Below, one piece after another: positions 1 through 7,626 of a stretch of 13,196 nt of DNA; the first letter of the stretch is position 1, and each line of letters begins with the position of its first letter. The translations under genes and the position numbers were made by a program. The notes under the pieces are model-generated. The model was not told where the DNA came from, did not search any database, and saw only the letters and a program-made list of their open reading frames with translations. Source of the DNA: Accumulibacter sp. (GTDB lineage Bacteria > Pseudomonadota > Gammaproteobacteria > Burkholderiales > Rhodocyclaceae); NCBI GenBank assembly GCA_003538495.1, contig DPSD01000542.1:11454-24649 (forward strand). The letters run 5' to 3'.

Positions 1-527
1 TGCTGGTGTTTCATTTCGACCGGAATGCCGTGCAACTCGGCGTAGGCCAGCAACTTCTCCCGCGACAGCAGATCCCACTCGCGCCACGGGGCAATGATCC
101 GGATATCCGGCTTGAGCGCATAAGCACCCAGTTCGAAGCGGACCTGGTCGTTACCCTTGCCGGTCGCCCCGTGCACTACCGCATCGGAACCGGTTTGCTC
201 GACGATTTCGATCATCCGCTTGGCGATCAACGGCCGGGCGATCGAGGTTCCGAGCAGGTATTCGCCCTCGTACACGGTGTTGGCGCGAAACATCGGGAAA
301 ACGAAGTCGCGGACGAACTCCTCGCGCAGGTCGTCGATGTAGATGTTCTCTGGCGCGATGCCGAACTTCAGTGCTTTCGGACGCGCCGCCTCGAGTTCAT
401 CGCCCTGACCGACGTCGGCGGTGAAGGTCACCACCTCGCAGTGATAGGTGTCCTGCAGCCACTTCAGGATCACCGAAGTATCCAGGCCACCCGAATAGGC
501 AAGAACCGCTTTGTTGACCTTACTCAT
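1..527 (-). CDS. argG: Argininosuccinate synthase, N-terminal 175 residues (partial)
   Basis: Argininosuccinate synthase joins citrulline and aspartate, using ATP, to give argininosuccinate, the penultimate step of arginine synthesis in the cytoplasm. The visible N-terminal part shows the ATP pyrophosphatase P-loop AYSGGLDTS at residues 10-18 and the family segment [14 protein letters not shown] at about 119-132, both near-invariant in ArgG. The ATG at 527-525 overlaps the end of argF: the sequence ATGAGTAA contains both the argG start and the argF TAA stop, which suggests translational coupling. The gene is the last visible member of argD-argF-argG, and its C-terminal half lies beyond position 1. 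No defect is seen in the visible part. Identity is essentially certain from the motifs and the operon context. Confidence 0.97.
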   Translation of the reverse strand, partial: MSKVNKAVLAYSGGLDTSVILKWLQDTYHCEVVTFTADVGQGDELEAARPKALKFGIAPENIYIDDLREEFVRDFVFPMFRANTVYEGEYLLGTSIARPLIAKRMIEIVEQTGSDAVVHGATGKGNDQVRFELGAYALKPDIRIIAPWREWDLLSREKLLAYAELHGIPVEMKHQ

Positions 528-1482
528 GGCATTGCTTTCCCGCGTGATTTGAATTCGTGGAAACTTCTACCCGGCCAAGCAGGAGATACTCCAGCAGCGC
601 CTTCTGGGTGTGCATGCGGTTCTCCGCTTCGTCCCAGACGACGCTCTGAGCGCCATCGATCACCGCCGCCGCGACCTCCTCACCGCGATGTACCGGCAGA
701 CAGTGCATGAACAGCGAACGCGGACCGGCAATACGCATCATTTCGAGGCCAACCTGCCAGGCCGCGAAGTCACGCCGCCGCTCGTCGTTCTCGGCTTCGA
801 AACCCATCGAGGTCCACACGTCGGTGGTCACCAGATCGGCGCCGCGCGCCGCGTCCAGCGGATCGGCGAAGTGCTCGAAGTGGCCGGTGCCATACAGGCC
901 GGCGCGCGCCGGTTCGACTTCGTAGCCTGGCGGGGTCGACACATGCACATTGAAGTCGAGCACCTCGGCGGCCTGCAGCCAGGTGTTGCAGACGTTGTTC
1001 GAATCGCCGATCCAGGCCACCGTCTTGCCCTGAATCGGGCCACGATGTTCGATGAACGTGAAGATATCGGCAAGGATCTGGCAGGGGTGATACTCGTTGG
1101 TCAGACCATTGATCACCGGCACGCGCGACTTGGCCGCAAAGCGCTCGATCATCGACTGCTCGAAGGTTCGGATCATTACCACGTCGCTCATCCGCGAGAT
1201 CACCTGTGCCGCATCCTCGACCGACTCGCCACGCTGCAGTTGCGAATCGCGGCTGTTCAGGTAGATCGCCGAACCGCCGAGTTGCTGCATGCCGGCCTCG
1301 AACGACAGGCGGGTACGCGTGCTGGCCTTCTCGAAGATCATCACCAGCGTGCGGTCGCTGAGCGGCCAATACTTCTGGTACGACTTGAACTGCCCCTTGA
1401 TCCACCGCGACCGCTCGAAGAGATGGTCGAACTCAGCGCGCGTGAAGTCCCTGAACTGCAGAAAATGCTTTACGCCATCCAT
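520..1482 (-). CDS. argF: Ornithine carbamoyltransferase
   Basis: This enzyme transfers the carbamoyl group of carbamoyl phosphate to ornithine, making citrulline for ArgG. The protein is 320 residues, slightly longer than the usual 300-310. It has every expected motif: the carbamoyl phosphate site STRTR at 54-58, HPCQ at 132-135, the ornithine-loop region DVWTSMG at 221-227, and HCLP at 260-263 with the catalytic Cys261. The start at 1482 is the natural family start and follows argD after only 9 nt. The last about 15 residues (after LLLGRVE) are not typical of the family and run into the argG start, overlapping it by 8 nt. It is the middle gene of the argDFG operon. The anabolic rather than catabolic role is inferred from the biosynthetic neighbours. 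Confidence 0.97.
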   Translation of the reverse strand: MDGVKHFLQFRDFTRAEFDHLFERSRWIKGQFKSYQKYWPLSDRTLVMIFEKASTRTRLSFEAGMQQLGGSAIYLNSRDSQLQRGESVEDAAQVISRMSDVVMIRTFEQSMIERFAAKSRVPVINGLTNEYHPCQILADIFTFIEHRGPIQGKTVAWIGDSNNVCNTWLQAAEVLDFNVHVSTPPGYEVEPARAGLYGTGHFEHFADPLDAARGADLVTTDVWTSMGFEAENDERRRDFAAWQVGLEMMRIAGPRSLFMHCLPVHRGEEVAAAVIDGAQSVVWDEAENRMHTQKALLEYLLLGRVEVSTNSNHAGKQCHE

Positions 1483-1491
1483 GGCAACTCT

Positions 1492-2667
1492 CTACCGGGG
1501 GCCAAGAAAATCGCCGATCAGCGCACCCAGACGCGAGACCAGTTCGCGCGCCTCGTCGGCACTGAAGTTCAGCGGCGGCAGCAGGCGCACAACCTTCTCG
1601 TCGGTGACATTGATCAACAGGCCAACCCCGAGCGCGCGGCTGACCAGTTCGCCGCAGGGTCGATCAAGCTCGACGCCGATCATCAGGCCCTGGCCGCGAA
1701 TGGCGACCAGGCCTGCGCGGCCGGCCAGCGCCTGCGCCAGCCCCTCCCGAATCAGGCGACCGACGGCCACCGCGTTGTCGATCAGGCCGTCCTGTTCGAT
1801 CACCGCGATGGTCGTCAGCGCGGCGGTCGTCGCCAACTGATTGCCGCCGAAAGTCGACCCGTGCTTGCCGGGTTTGAACAGCCCGGCCGCCTTGCCAGCC
1901 GCCAGGCAGGCGCCGATCGGCACGCCACCGCCTAGTCCCTTGGCCAGGGTCACCACGTCCGGCCGAATACCGGCGTGCTGGAAGCCAAACCAGGTGCCGG
2001 TCCGGCCGGTGCCGCACTGCACCTCGTCGCAGATCAGCAGCCAGTCCTTCTCGTCGCACAGGGTCCGCAGACCGCGCTGGAAGCCGACGTCGGCGATATT
2101 GATCCCGCCCTCGCCCTGGATGATCTCCAGCATTACCGCGACGACGTTGTGGTTGGTCTTGGCAATCGCGCGAATGGCTTCGAGATCGTTGTAGGGCACG
2201 CGGACAAAGCCCGAAACCAGCGGCTCAAAACCGGCCTGCGCCTTGCGGTTGCCGGTCGCCGAAAGCGTCGCCATGGTCCGCCCGTGGAACGCCTTTTCCA
2301 TCACCACGATCGCCGGCCGCTCGATTCCCTGACGGTGACCGCGGAAGCGCGCCAGCTTGATCGCCGCCTCATTCGCTTCACAGCCCGAGTTGCAAAAGAA
2401 TACCTCTTCCATGTCCGCCAACTCCGCCAGCTTGTCGGCGAGTTGCTCTTGCTGCGGAATCCGGTAGAGGTTGGAGCAGTGCAGCAAACGCCCGGCCTGC
2501 GCAGCGATCGCCGCGACCAGCACCGGGTGGTTGTGCCCCAGTGTGGAAACGGCAATCCCGGCCAGGGCATCAAGGTAACACTTGCCCTCGGTATCGGTAA
2601 GCCAACTGCCGTCGCCATGGCTGAAAGCGATCGGCAAGCGGGCGTAGGTATTCATCAGGTGCGACAT
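1492..2667 (-). CDS. argD: Acetylornithine aminotransferase (class III PLP aminotransferase)
   Basis: ArgD converts N-acetylglutamate semialdehyde to N-acetylornithine with glutamate as amino donor and pyridoxal phosphate (PLP) as cofactor. Counting from the ATG at 2667 the protein is 391 residues, normal for the family. The visible motifs are SGCEANE at about 94-100, the PLP aspartate in ICDEVQCGTGRTG at about 212-224, and the Schiff-base lysine in LAKGLGGG, about Lys243. I chose the start that gives MSHLMNTYARLP because betaproteobacterial ArgD proteins typically begin that way. An in-frame ATG at 2688 would add seven residues but has no purine-rich site before it. GGGTGG at 2671-2676 lies close upstream of the chosen start, with short spacing. 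It is the first gene of the operon, with a 9-nt gap to argF. Confidence 0.95.
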   Translation of the reverse strand: MSHLMNTYARLPIAFSHGDGSWLTDTEGKCYLDALAGIAVSTLGHNHPVLVAAIAAQAGRLLHCSNLYRIPQQEQLADKLAELADMEEVFFCNSGCEANEAAIKLARFRGHRQGIERPAIVVMEKAFHGRTMATLSATGNRKAQAGFEPLVSGFVRVPYNDLEAIRAIAKTNHNVVAVMLEIIQGEGGINIADVGFQRGLRTLCDEKDWLLICDEVQCGTGRTGTWFGFQHAGIRPDVVTLAKGLGGGVPIGACLAAGKAAGLFKPGKHGSTFGGNQLATTAALTTIAVIEQDGLIDNAVAVGRLIREGLAQALAGRAGLVAIRGQGLMIGVELDRPCGELVSRALGVGLLINVTDEKVVRLLPPLNFSADEARELVSRLGALIGDFLGPR

Positions 2668-2700
2668 GGGCCACCCATTGCAGAGCATTTGAAACTGAAA

Positions 2701-2718
2701 CGGCGGCTCGCGCCGCCG
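2701..2718 (-). repeat. Perfect GC-rich hairpin in the argD leader
   Basis: The bases form a 7-bp perfect stem, CGGCGGC with GCCGCCG, around a 4-nt loop, 34 nt before the chosen argD start. No U-run follows in the argD sense, so it does not look like a classical terminator. It could influence argD translation or leader stability. Confidence 0.5.
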
Positions 2719-2736
2719 GATAACGATACACGCACG

Positions 2737-2753
2737 CGGACCACTTCGGTCCG
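2737..2753 (-). repeat. Second hairpin in the argD leader
   Basis: CGGACC pairs with GGTCCG across a 5-nt loop. A second copy of GGTCCG follows at 2753-2758 and offers an alternative pairing partner for the same left arm. Two stable hairpins in tandem within about 60 nt is the notable feature of this leader. Confidence 0.45.
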
Positions 2754-2801
2754 GTCCGACGCACCTCGAGAAGGCTCGTGCACCGGTTTACAAGGGCAGG
2801 G

Positions 2802-2830
2802 ATTCTACCGGAAAAAGCTTCTCCTGCATA
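2802..2830 (-). promoter_or_regulatory. Candidate sigma70-type promoter for argDFG
   Basis: Read on the minus strand, TAGAAT (2807-2802) matches the -10 consensus at five of six positions. The hexamer 17 nt upstream (TATGCA at 2830-2825) is a poor -35. Transcription would begin near 2795 and give a leader of about 128 nt containing both hairpins. No convincing ARG box was found next to it. The call is tentative. Confidence 0.35.
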
Positions 2831-3106
2831 GGAAACACGGCCGTTTCAGGGTGCTTTTGCGGTGCTGTCGTTGCTCACGAGCAGCGACGACCCACCGGAA
2901 CCGCGGCCCCATGGCGCTCCTGCCAGAGGCGGCCCTGCGTGCTTGCTGGCGCGCCGGCGCTCTTGCAGGCCGTTGGCGGCAAGCTGGCATGGCATCTCGT
3001 GGGCAATCGGCGACGACCACCAGGGATTGGCCGCACGCCAGCAATGAACTACAGTGAGAGGCACTTCCGCTCTTCAACTCTTCCCGCCAACAGAAGGAGT
3101 TCATGC

Positions 3107-3556
3107 ATGAACACACGTACGCGATGCGTTACTGCCTCAGCGATACTGCTCGCCGCCGTGTTGCCGCTTTCGGCGGCGCACGCGCAGCTCGATGGCCTTC
3201 TCAAGCATGGCGCCAGCGCCGGGTCGTCGGGGGGACTCGGGAACCTGGGTGGCTTGGGCGGAGCGCTGTCAGGGCAGTCGATCACCTCAGGAAGCGCCGG
3301 CAACGTCGCGGGCCTGCTGGAGTTCTGCATCAAGAACAACTATCTGGGTGGCAACCAGGCGGCTGCGGTCAAGAACTCGTTGATGAGCAAGCTCGGCGGA
3401 TCAGCGGCGTCCGACAGTGCCTACGGCAGCGGCGCCAAAGGGATTCTGAGCAGCAGCGACGGCAGCCAGATCGACCTCAGCGGCGGAGGCCTCAAGGACA
3501 AGGTCACCCGGCAGGTCTGCGACCAGGTGCTCGCCCAGGGCAAGTCTTTGCTGTGA
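3107..3556 (+). CDS. Exported DUF2501 (YjjA-like) protein
   Basis: This is a 149-residue protein resembling the DUF2501 family (E. coli YjjA type), whose function is not established. Residues 1-26 are a clear Sec signal peptide: basic start, hydrophobic core SAILLAAVLP, and an Ala-His-Ala cleavage site before Gln27. A glycine/serine-rich segment spans about 35-62. The conserved domain follows, with LLEFCIKNNYL (Cys74), a short LSSSDGSQIDL stretch at about 114-124, and RQVCDQVLAQGKSLL at the end (Cys138). The two cysteines could form a disulfide in the periplasm. The ATG at 3107 is chosen because AAGGAG lies 7 nt upstream at 3094-3099; the longer open frame starting at 2939 lacks this and would bury the signal peptide. 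It stands alone, divergent from argD. Confidence 0.85.
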   Translation: MNTRTRCVTASAILLAAVLPLSAAHAQLDGLLKHGASAGSSGGLGNLGGLGGALSGQSITSGSAGNVAGLLEFCIKNNYLGGNQAAAVKNSLMSKLGGSAASDSAYGSGAKGILSSSDGSQIDLSGGGLKDKVTRQVCDQVLAQGKSLL

Positions 3557-3648
3557 CCCGGCAGCGGAAGATGCGCTGGCGGATCGACTCCCGCAAGAGC
3601 GCGGGCGACCAGTCGTCTGCGGGTTTGAAGGCGAACCGCCGATGCTCC

Positions 3649-3667
3649 TGCCCGGGATTGCCGGGCA
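3649..3667. repeat. Inverted repeat downstream of the DUF2501 gene
   Basis: TGCCCGG and CCGGGCA form a perfect 7-bp stem with a 5-nt loop, about 93 nt after the DUF2501 stop codon. No U-rich tail follows on either strand. It could end or stabilise the DUF2501 transcript, but factor-independent termination is not shown. Confidence 0.4.
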
Positions 3668-3834
3668 CAGCACAGACGCATGGCCGCTGGCCTGTTCTGC
3701 ACGGCGGAGGCGTCGGAGACCGCCGCCGACGACTGAGTTTCCGCTCCGCGTTGGGCGTTGTCGGAACAGCACCAAGAAATGTCCCCCGGCCCATCCGGTT
3801 CTTGTCATCATCGACTCAGGCCCGACCAGCCGGA

Positions 3835-3852
3835 TGCTTCGCAAGCGAAGCA
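3835..3852. repeat. Near-palindrome upstream of gor
   Basis: TGCTTCGC, then AA, then GCGAAGCA: two perfect 8-base arms separated by 2 bases, 104 nt before the gor start. The compact symmetry is more like a dimeric regulator site than a terminator, since a hairpin with a 2-nt loop is disfavoured. No regulator can be named from the sequence. Confidence 0.4.
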
Positions 3853-3940
3853 GCGACCGCGCCACGCCCAAGATTTTGCGCGGCCAGCCGTATTGCCCGG
3901 ACCGGCAGCCTAGTAGTGCTCCGGAATCAGAAAGAAAAAC

Positions 3941-3947
3941 AGGAGGA
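3941..3947 (+). promoter_or_regulatory. Strong ribosome binding site that fixes the gor GTG start
   Basis: AGGAGGA is nearly perfect Shine-Dalgarno sequence and lies 8 nt before GTG at 3956. The only nearby ATG (in CATCATGAC) is out of frame, so this site decides for the GTG start. Confidence 0.85.
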
Positions 3948-3955
3948 ACAGCCCT

Positions 3956-5314
3956 GTGCAACATCATGACTACGACCTGTTCGTGATCGGCGCCGGCTCC
4001 GGCGGGGTAAGGGCAGCGCGAATGGCTGCCGGTTTCGGGGCCAGAGTCGCGATTGCCGAAGACCGTTACATGGGCGGCACCTGTGTCAACGTCGGCTGCG
4101 TGCCGAAAAAGCTCTACGTCTACGCCTCCGAATTCGGCAAGGCCTTCAAGGATGCCCGGAATTTCGGCTGGAGGAGTGAAAGGCCCGGTTTCGACTGGGC
4201 AACACTGCGCGACAACAAGAAGACGGAAATATCGCGCCTCAACGCCATCTATGACAGCTTGCTGGCAGCGGTGCAGGCGGAGGTGATCAACGGCCGTGCC
4301 CGAATCATCGATCCGCACACCGTGGCGGTGGGTGAGCAGCGCTATACGGCCGAGAAGATTCTGGTAGCCACCGGCGGCTGGCCGCACATCCCGGAGTTTC
4401 CTGGCAGCGAGCACGCGATCAGTTCCAACGAGGTTTTCGACCTCGAACGCTTTCCGGAGCGTCTGGCGATCGTCGGCGGTGGTTATATCGCCGTGGAGTT
4501 CGCCGGCATCTTCAATGGCCTGGGCGCCCGGGTCAGCCAACTGTACCGTGGCCCCCTGTTCCTGCGCGGCTTCGACGCCGACATCCGCGCCCATGCTGCC
4601 CGGGAGATCAAAAAGACGGGAGTGGACCTGAGGTTCGAAGTCAATGTGCAGTCCATCGCCCCGGGACCCGGCGGCCTGCGGGTACAGCTTACGGACGGCT
4701 CGAACCTTGAAGTCGATGTCGTGCTCTACGCCACTGGCCGCAAAGCCAACTTGCTGGGACTGGGCCTGGAGAACGTGAACGTGCGCATCAGCGACGCCGG
4801 CGCGGTCGCCGTAGACGACCAATACCGGACGTCCGAACCCAGCATTTTCGCCCTTGGGGACGTGACGGGCAGGGTCGAACTGACGCCGGTCGCCCTGGCC
4901 GAAGGGATGTCCTTCGCCCGCCGCCAGTTTGGCGGACTGGAAAACGCGGTCGATTACGATTTCATCCCGACTGCGGTGTTCTGCCAGCCGAATATCGGTA
5001 CCGTCGGGTTTACCGAGGACGAGGCGCGCGCACGGTTCGGTCCGATCCGATTGTTCAAATCGACCTTCAAGCCGATGAAGCACACCATCAGCGGGCGGGA
5101 CGAAAAAACCTTCATGAAGCTGATTGTGGACCAGGCCAGCGACCGGGTGGTGGGTGCCCACATGATGGGACCGGATGCGGGAGAGATCATGCAGGGCATC
5201 GCCATCGCCATGCGCGCGGGAGCTACCAAGGCACTCTTCGATACGACCATCGGCATACACCCCACCGCTGCCGAGGAATTTGTCAGCATGCGCGAGCCAT
5301 GGAGCGACGATTAG
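3956..5314 (+). CDS. gor: Glutathione-disulfide reductase
   Basis: This flavoprotein reduces oxidised glutathione with NADPH and so maintains the cytoplasmic thiol pool. The protein is 452 residues, the usual length. Its FAD-binding motif is IGAGSGG at 11-17, and the redox-active disulfide is GTCVNVGC with Cys43 and Cys48. The NADPH-binding motif is GGGYIA at 174-179, followed by Arg198 and Arg204 in [11 protein letters not shown]. These arginines mark NADPH specificity in glutathione reductases and separate them from NADH-using lipoamide dehydrogenases. A second FAD contact is ALGDVTG at about 299-305, and the catalytic His435/Glu440 pair is in HPTAAEE. The start is GTG, supported by the ribosome binding site at 3941-3947. 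The gene converges on a peroxiredoxin gene, which fits a shared role in peroxide defence. Confidence 0.95.
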   Translation: MQHHDYDLFVIGAGSGGVRAARMAAGFGARVAIAEDRYMGGTCVNVGCVPKKLYVYASEFGKAFKDARNFGWRSERPGFDWATLRDNKKTEISRLNAIYDSLLAAVQAEVINGRARIIDPHTVAVGEQRYTAEKILVATGGWPHIPEFPGSEHAISSNEVFDLERFPERLAIVGGGYIAVEFAGIFNGLGARVSQLYRGPLFLRGFDADIRAHAAREIKKTGVDLRFEVNVQSIAPGPGGLRVQLTDGSNLEVDVVLYATGRKANLLGLGLENVNVRISDAGAVAVDDQYRTSEPSIFALGDVTGRVELTPVALAEGMSFARRQFGGLENAVDYDFIPTAVFCQPNIGTVGFTEDEARARFGPIRLFKSTFKPMKHTISGRDEKTFMKLIVDQASDRVVGAHMMGPDAGEIMQGIAIAMRAGATKALFDTTIGIHPTAAEEFVSMREPWSDD

Positions 5315-5373
5315 GCTGGCAGTTACTTAGACTTAGCGGCGGCCAATGACTTGGCGCGTGCCCCGCGGGCGGA

Positions 5374-5409
5374 GGGTCAGGAGCAGGGCTCGCCCTCCTT
5401 CCCTGACCC
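5374..5409. terminator. Bidirectional hairpin between gor and the peroxiredoxin gene
   Basis: GGGTCAGG (5374-5381) pairs with CCTGACCC (5402-5409), and inside it AGGG/CCCT adds a further 4-bp stem with a CTCG loop. It lies 60 nt after the gor stop and 13 nt beyond the stop of the convergent peroxiredoxin gene, the right place to terminate both. There is no long T-run on either strand, so its efficiency is uncertain. Confidence 0.55.
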
Positions 5410-5421
5410 GGGTGTTGCTGG

Positions 5422-5946
5422 TCAGCGGCTCTTCAGGTGGTTGAGCATGGTATCGGCATCTGACACTTCGAACGGATCTGTCGGACAGTTGTCCTGGAAG
5501 CCCGCTTCCGAAAAGACCTGCTTGATTTCGCCATCTTCGACATACATCGAGTAGCGCCAGCTGCGCGGGCCAAAGCCGAGGTTGTGTTTGTCGACCAGCA
5601 TGCCCATCTTGCGGGTGAACTCGCCATTGCCATCCGGCAGCAGGAAGACGTTCGTCGCGCCCTGGCTCTTTCCCCACTGGTACATGACGAACGCGTCATT
5701 GACGGAGATGCAGACGACCGCATCGACCCCTTGCGCCTTGAAGTCCTCATAGAGTTCTTCATAACGCGGCAAATGCGATGTCGAGCAGGTCGGCGTGAAT
5801 GCGCCGGGCAGCGAAAACACGACGACATTCTTGCCCTTGAAGATTTCGTCGCTGCTCAGGTCTTTCCACTCGAAGGGATTGGGCCCGCCCAGGGCATCAT
5901 TGCGTACGCGGGTCTTGAAAGTGACGCTAGGGACGTGATTGCGCAT
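5422..5946 (-). CDS. Peroxiredoxin, Prx5/hybrid-Prx type (AhpC/TSA superfamily)
   Basis: This 174-residue thiol peroxidase of the Prx5 subfamily would reduce hydrogen peroxide and organic hydroperoxides in the cytoplasm. The signature PGAFTPTCS at 47-55 holds Thr51 and the peroxidatic Cys54. Arg131 in [12 protein letters not shown] is the expected catalytic arginine. Two more cysteines are present, Cys79 and Cys154; Cys154 near the C-terminus is a candidate resolving residue, which is inference. Hybrid members of this family carry a C-terminal glutaredoxin domain and use glutathione. Here that domain is absent, but glutathione reductase is the convergent neighbour. The start at 5946 is chosen because GGAG precedes it at the right distance; the longer frame back to 6060 adds residues unlike the family. 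Confidence 0.92.
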   Translation of the reverse strand: MRNHVPSVTFKTRVRNDALGGPNPFEWKDLSSDEIFKGKNVVVFSLPGAFTPTCSTSHLPRYEELYEDFKAQGVDAVVCISVNDAFVMYQWGKSQGATNVFLLPDGNGEFTRKMGMLVDKHNLGFGPRSWRYSMYVEDGEIKQVFSEAGFQDNCPTDPFEVSDADTMLNHLKSR

Positions 5947-6000
5947 CTTCGTTCTCCATCGTTGAGTTCGGGAATCACCAGTTCTTGCGTTTCGTCCAGA

Positions 6001-6030
6001 ATTATTGCATGAGCTACCACAGCTCGACAA
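6001..6030 (-). promoter_or_regulatory. Candidate promoter of the peroxiredoxin gene
   Basis: On the minus strand TTGTCG (6030-6025) and AATAAT (6006-6001) are 18 nt apart, each close to the sigma70 consensus. The start codon follows about 55 nt downstream. A short inverted repeat, GAGCT/AGCTC with a 5-nt spacer at 6011-6025, sits between the two boxes and could be an operator. No OxyR-type site can be claimed. The rest of the gap to 6116 shows nothing further. Confidence 0.4.
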
Positions 6031-6116
6031 ACGAATCCGCCAGCCATCGATCATGGCCAATTCAGGCGAGCCAACTTGGCACGTGAAACACCTGCAAAAG
6101 CCGGTGACACAAACTC

Positions 6117-6683
6117 CTAGCGGGCCTCGCGCCGGGTCATTTCAGCAGCCATCAAGGCTAATTGCTCTTCGACCTCGTGCTGGACAAAGGGGCCGCCGAA
6201 GGTCCGTGCGATTCCCGAATCGGGAACAATCTCGGCCCGGTAGCGAAGCCGGGTGCCGCCGGCGGTTTCCGACAGGGTCATCTCACTTTCGAACCGTTTG
6301 GCATTTCCTGTGAGCTGTATGGCGAGAATGCGCTTCATTGGCTCAAGCTGTATTTCTCTCACCGAGGCGAATGAGTACGAAAAGAACCCATACTTCGCAG
6401 TTCCCTCCTGCATCACAAACACCGAGCTGCCTTTGCGGCGGATTATCTTGCTGAGTCTGAGGTTACTCAAAATGCTGACCATGTTGTCGAAATCGGTAAG
6501 CACCTCCCATGCGGTGCGCAAGGGCACCTGAATGGCGACCGTTGCATCAACAAGAAAGGCATCACCAATCTTCTCGACAGCGACCAGAATCTCCGCTTCG
6601 GCTCCAAGCGCCGCAAAACTCAGGATCAGCAGAAGAATGGCGGCGACGCGTCGCAATCCGGGCATGGTCTGGTGACGATTCAT
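6117..6683 (-). CDS. Exported SRPBCC/START-like (polyketide cyclase-type) protein
   Basis: This is a 188-residue protein with an N-terminal signal peptide (hydrophobic core [15 protein letters not shown] at about 13-27, cleavage likely after AEA at 28-30) followed by one SRPBCC domain. Domain features are the N-terminal strand with [11 protein letters not shown], the helix [18 protein letters not shown] at 58-74 typical of the coenzyme Q-binding/polyketide-cyclase branch, alternating strands, and a long C-terminal helix at about 163-185. Such folds bind hydrophobic ligands, but the ligand here is unknown. Export of an SRPBCC domain is less common than cytoplasmic forms. The start is uncertain: GTG at 6701, ATG at 6683 or ATG at 6665. 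I prefer 6683, with GAAGAA 10 nt upstream. It may be cotranscribed with the zinc-ribbon gene before it. Confidence 0.75.
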   Translation of the reverse strand: MNRHQTMPGLRRVAAILLLILSFAALGAEAEILVAVEKIGDAFLVDATVAIQVPLRTAWEVLTDFDNMVSILSNLRLSKIIRRKGSSVFVMQEGTAKYGFFSYSFASVREIQLEPMKRILAIQLTGNAKRFESEMTLSETAGGTRLRYRAEIVPDSGIARTFGGPFVQHEVEEQLALMAAEMTRREAR

Positions 6684-6764
6684 ATCAATGTGATTCTTCA
6701 CAGACCCGCGCCAGACAAGAAATCAGACGGTTAAAGATCGTCGGTCCGCGCCAGCAGCTTCCAC

Positions 6765-7511
6765 CTAGCGCTTAAGCAGCTTCCAGACTGTTTCGATGCC
6801 GCCCAGCACCAGGTCGGAGATATCGTCGTCGAGCCAGCCATTGCGCTTCTCCCGCACCCTCAGAGACCTGGCGCGCTCATTGGCCACCAGTGCGTCGGCG
6901 ACAGCATGCGGGTCGATATGCTGCCGCCGCGTTGCTTTCTCACCGAAGTTCTCCAGCGCGCTCTGCACGGCGTCATGATCGAGAATGACGATCGGCGAAC
7001 GGCAATGCGTGCACACGTTATCGCGACGAATATCGACCGGCGCGCCGCAACCGGAGCAGCGGATGGTCTGCACCTGGCTCGCCAGCTCGGCGACTTCGAC
7101 GCCGTTGAGCTGACGAACGAAGCCCTTCTCGATCAGGAAAGCCGAGAACGCACTGTAGCGGCCGTGGTGCTGTGGACAACGACTGTAGGAAAATCGACCG
7201 CTGCGGGTGCTGTCGAGTCGGTGCATCAGCCGCTCCCGGCAGCGGGGGCAATGCAGAACGTCACGCCAGGGCTGGCGCAAGTCGGCATGGTGTTGATGCA
7301 ACAGGCGAAACAGTTCGAGGATGCCGGCCGGAGCGAGCTGGGCGCTCTCGAATTCGTCGAACCAGATGCCCTGGCAGGAAAAACAGATGTCCAGCGAGAC
7401 GACGCCATTGAGCTGGCGTTCGAACTGCTGGATGACCATCGGCGCCTGACAACTGGGGCACGAGCCGCCGTTCGTCGGAAGAACTGGCAGCGGATGGTTG
7501 GCGTCGGTCAT
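6765..7511 (-). CDS. Multi zinc-ribbon protein (zf-TFIIB family)
   Basis: This is a 248-residue soluble protein with three Cys-rich units. Unit 1 (Cys18, Cys21, Cys43, Cys46; sequence CPSCQAPM then CFSCQGIWFDEFE) matches the zf-TFIIB domain of bacterial zinc-ribbon proteins. Unit 2 has Cys88, Cys91, Cys112 and a histidine at 115 or 116 in RCPQHHGRY, so it would be a CCCH site. Unit 3 (Cys152, Cys155, Cys167, Cys170) is a compact four-cysteine ribbon. After it come a charged segment and an amphipathic tail, IETVWKLLKR. The family name does not imply a transcription role; no partner or substrate is known to me. The start at 7511 has no clear ribosome binding site. A promoter lies upstream at 7627-7656. 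Confidence 0.8.
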   Translation of the reverse strand: MTDANHPLPVLPTNGGSCPSCQAPMVIQQFERQLNGVVSLDICFSCQGIWFDEFESAQLAPAGILELFRLLHQHHADLRQPWRDVLHCPRCRERLMHRLDSTRSGRFSYSRCPQHHGRYSAFSAFLIEKGFVRQLNGVEVAELASQVQTIRCSGCGAPVDIRRDNVCTHCRSPIVILDHDAVQSALENFGEKATRRQHIDPHAVADALVANERARSLRVREKRNGWLDDDISDLVLGGIETVWKLLKR

Positions 7512-7626
7512 CGAGGTGGCGGCAAGTCAGCTGTGAATCGGCGCCGTGTCGCTACTGGTCAGTCCAGGCGGCGTGCTCTGCGAGCAGCCCGGGCGCTGCG
7601 AAAAGTACGGCCAGGGCACGCCAGCG

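Larger units (their letters stand above)
2668..3106. other. Intergenic region between divergent argD and DUF2501 gene
   Basis: This is 439 bases without a credible gene. The argD-proximal part holds two hairpins (2701-2718 and 2737-2753) and a candidate minus-strand -10 box at 2802-2807, so it probably forms the argD leader. The rest, about 2830-3090, is GC-rich with open frames on both strands, but none starts with a ribosome binding site or resembles a known protein. The promoter of the plus-strand DUF2501 gene must lie in its distal part, but I see no clear match to consensus there. Confidence 0.6.
3557..3955. other. Intergenic region upstream of gor
   Basis: These 399 bases separate the DUF2501 gene from gor, both on the plus strand. 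Two inverted repeats are visible (3649-3667 and 3835-3852). Open frames run through the stretch, but they are arginine-rich with no family resemblance or ribosome binding site, so I read them as chance effects of high GC. The gor promoter must lie here; I could not identify a good -35/-10 pair. Confidence 0.6.

Noticed and set aside
610..1935. A 441-codon plus-strand open frame antisense to argF and argD
   Set aside because: argF and argD carry full sets of catalytic motifs on the minus strand. The antisense frame is low-complexity and has no ribosome binding site.
2570..2764. Possible leader peptide before argD controlling by attenuation
   Set aside because: The frame has scattered arginines but no run of Arg codons, starts without a ribosome binding site, and overlaps argD by about 100 nt. 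This is not a typical attenuation leader.
3571..3969. Possible small plus-strand gene between the DUF2501 gene and gor
   Set aside because: The frame stays open, but the product is arginine-rich and unlike any protein I know, no Shine-Dalgarno sequence precedes the ATG, and it would run past the gor ribosome binding site into gor.
3401..5260. A 619-codon open frame on the minus strand, antisense to gor
   Set aside because: It mirrors the gor coding region in a high-GC sequence, is rich in His, Arg and Gly with no recognisable domain, and gor on the other strand has all its motifs intact.
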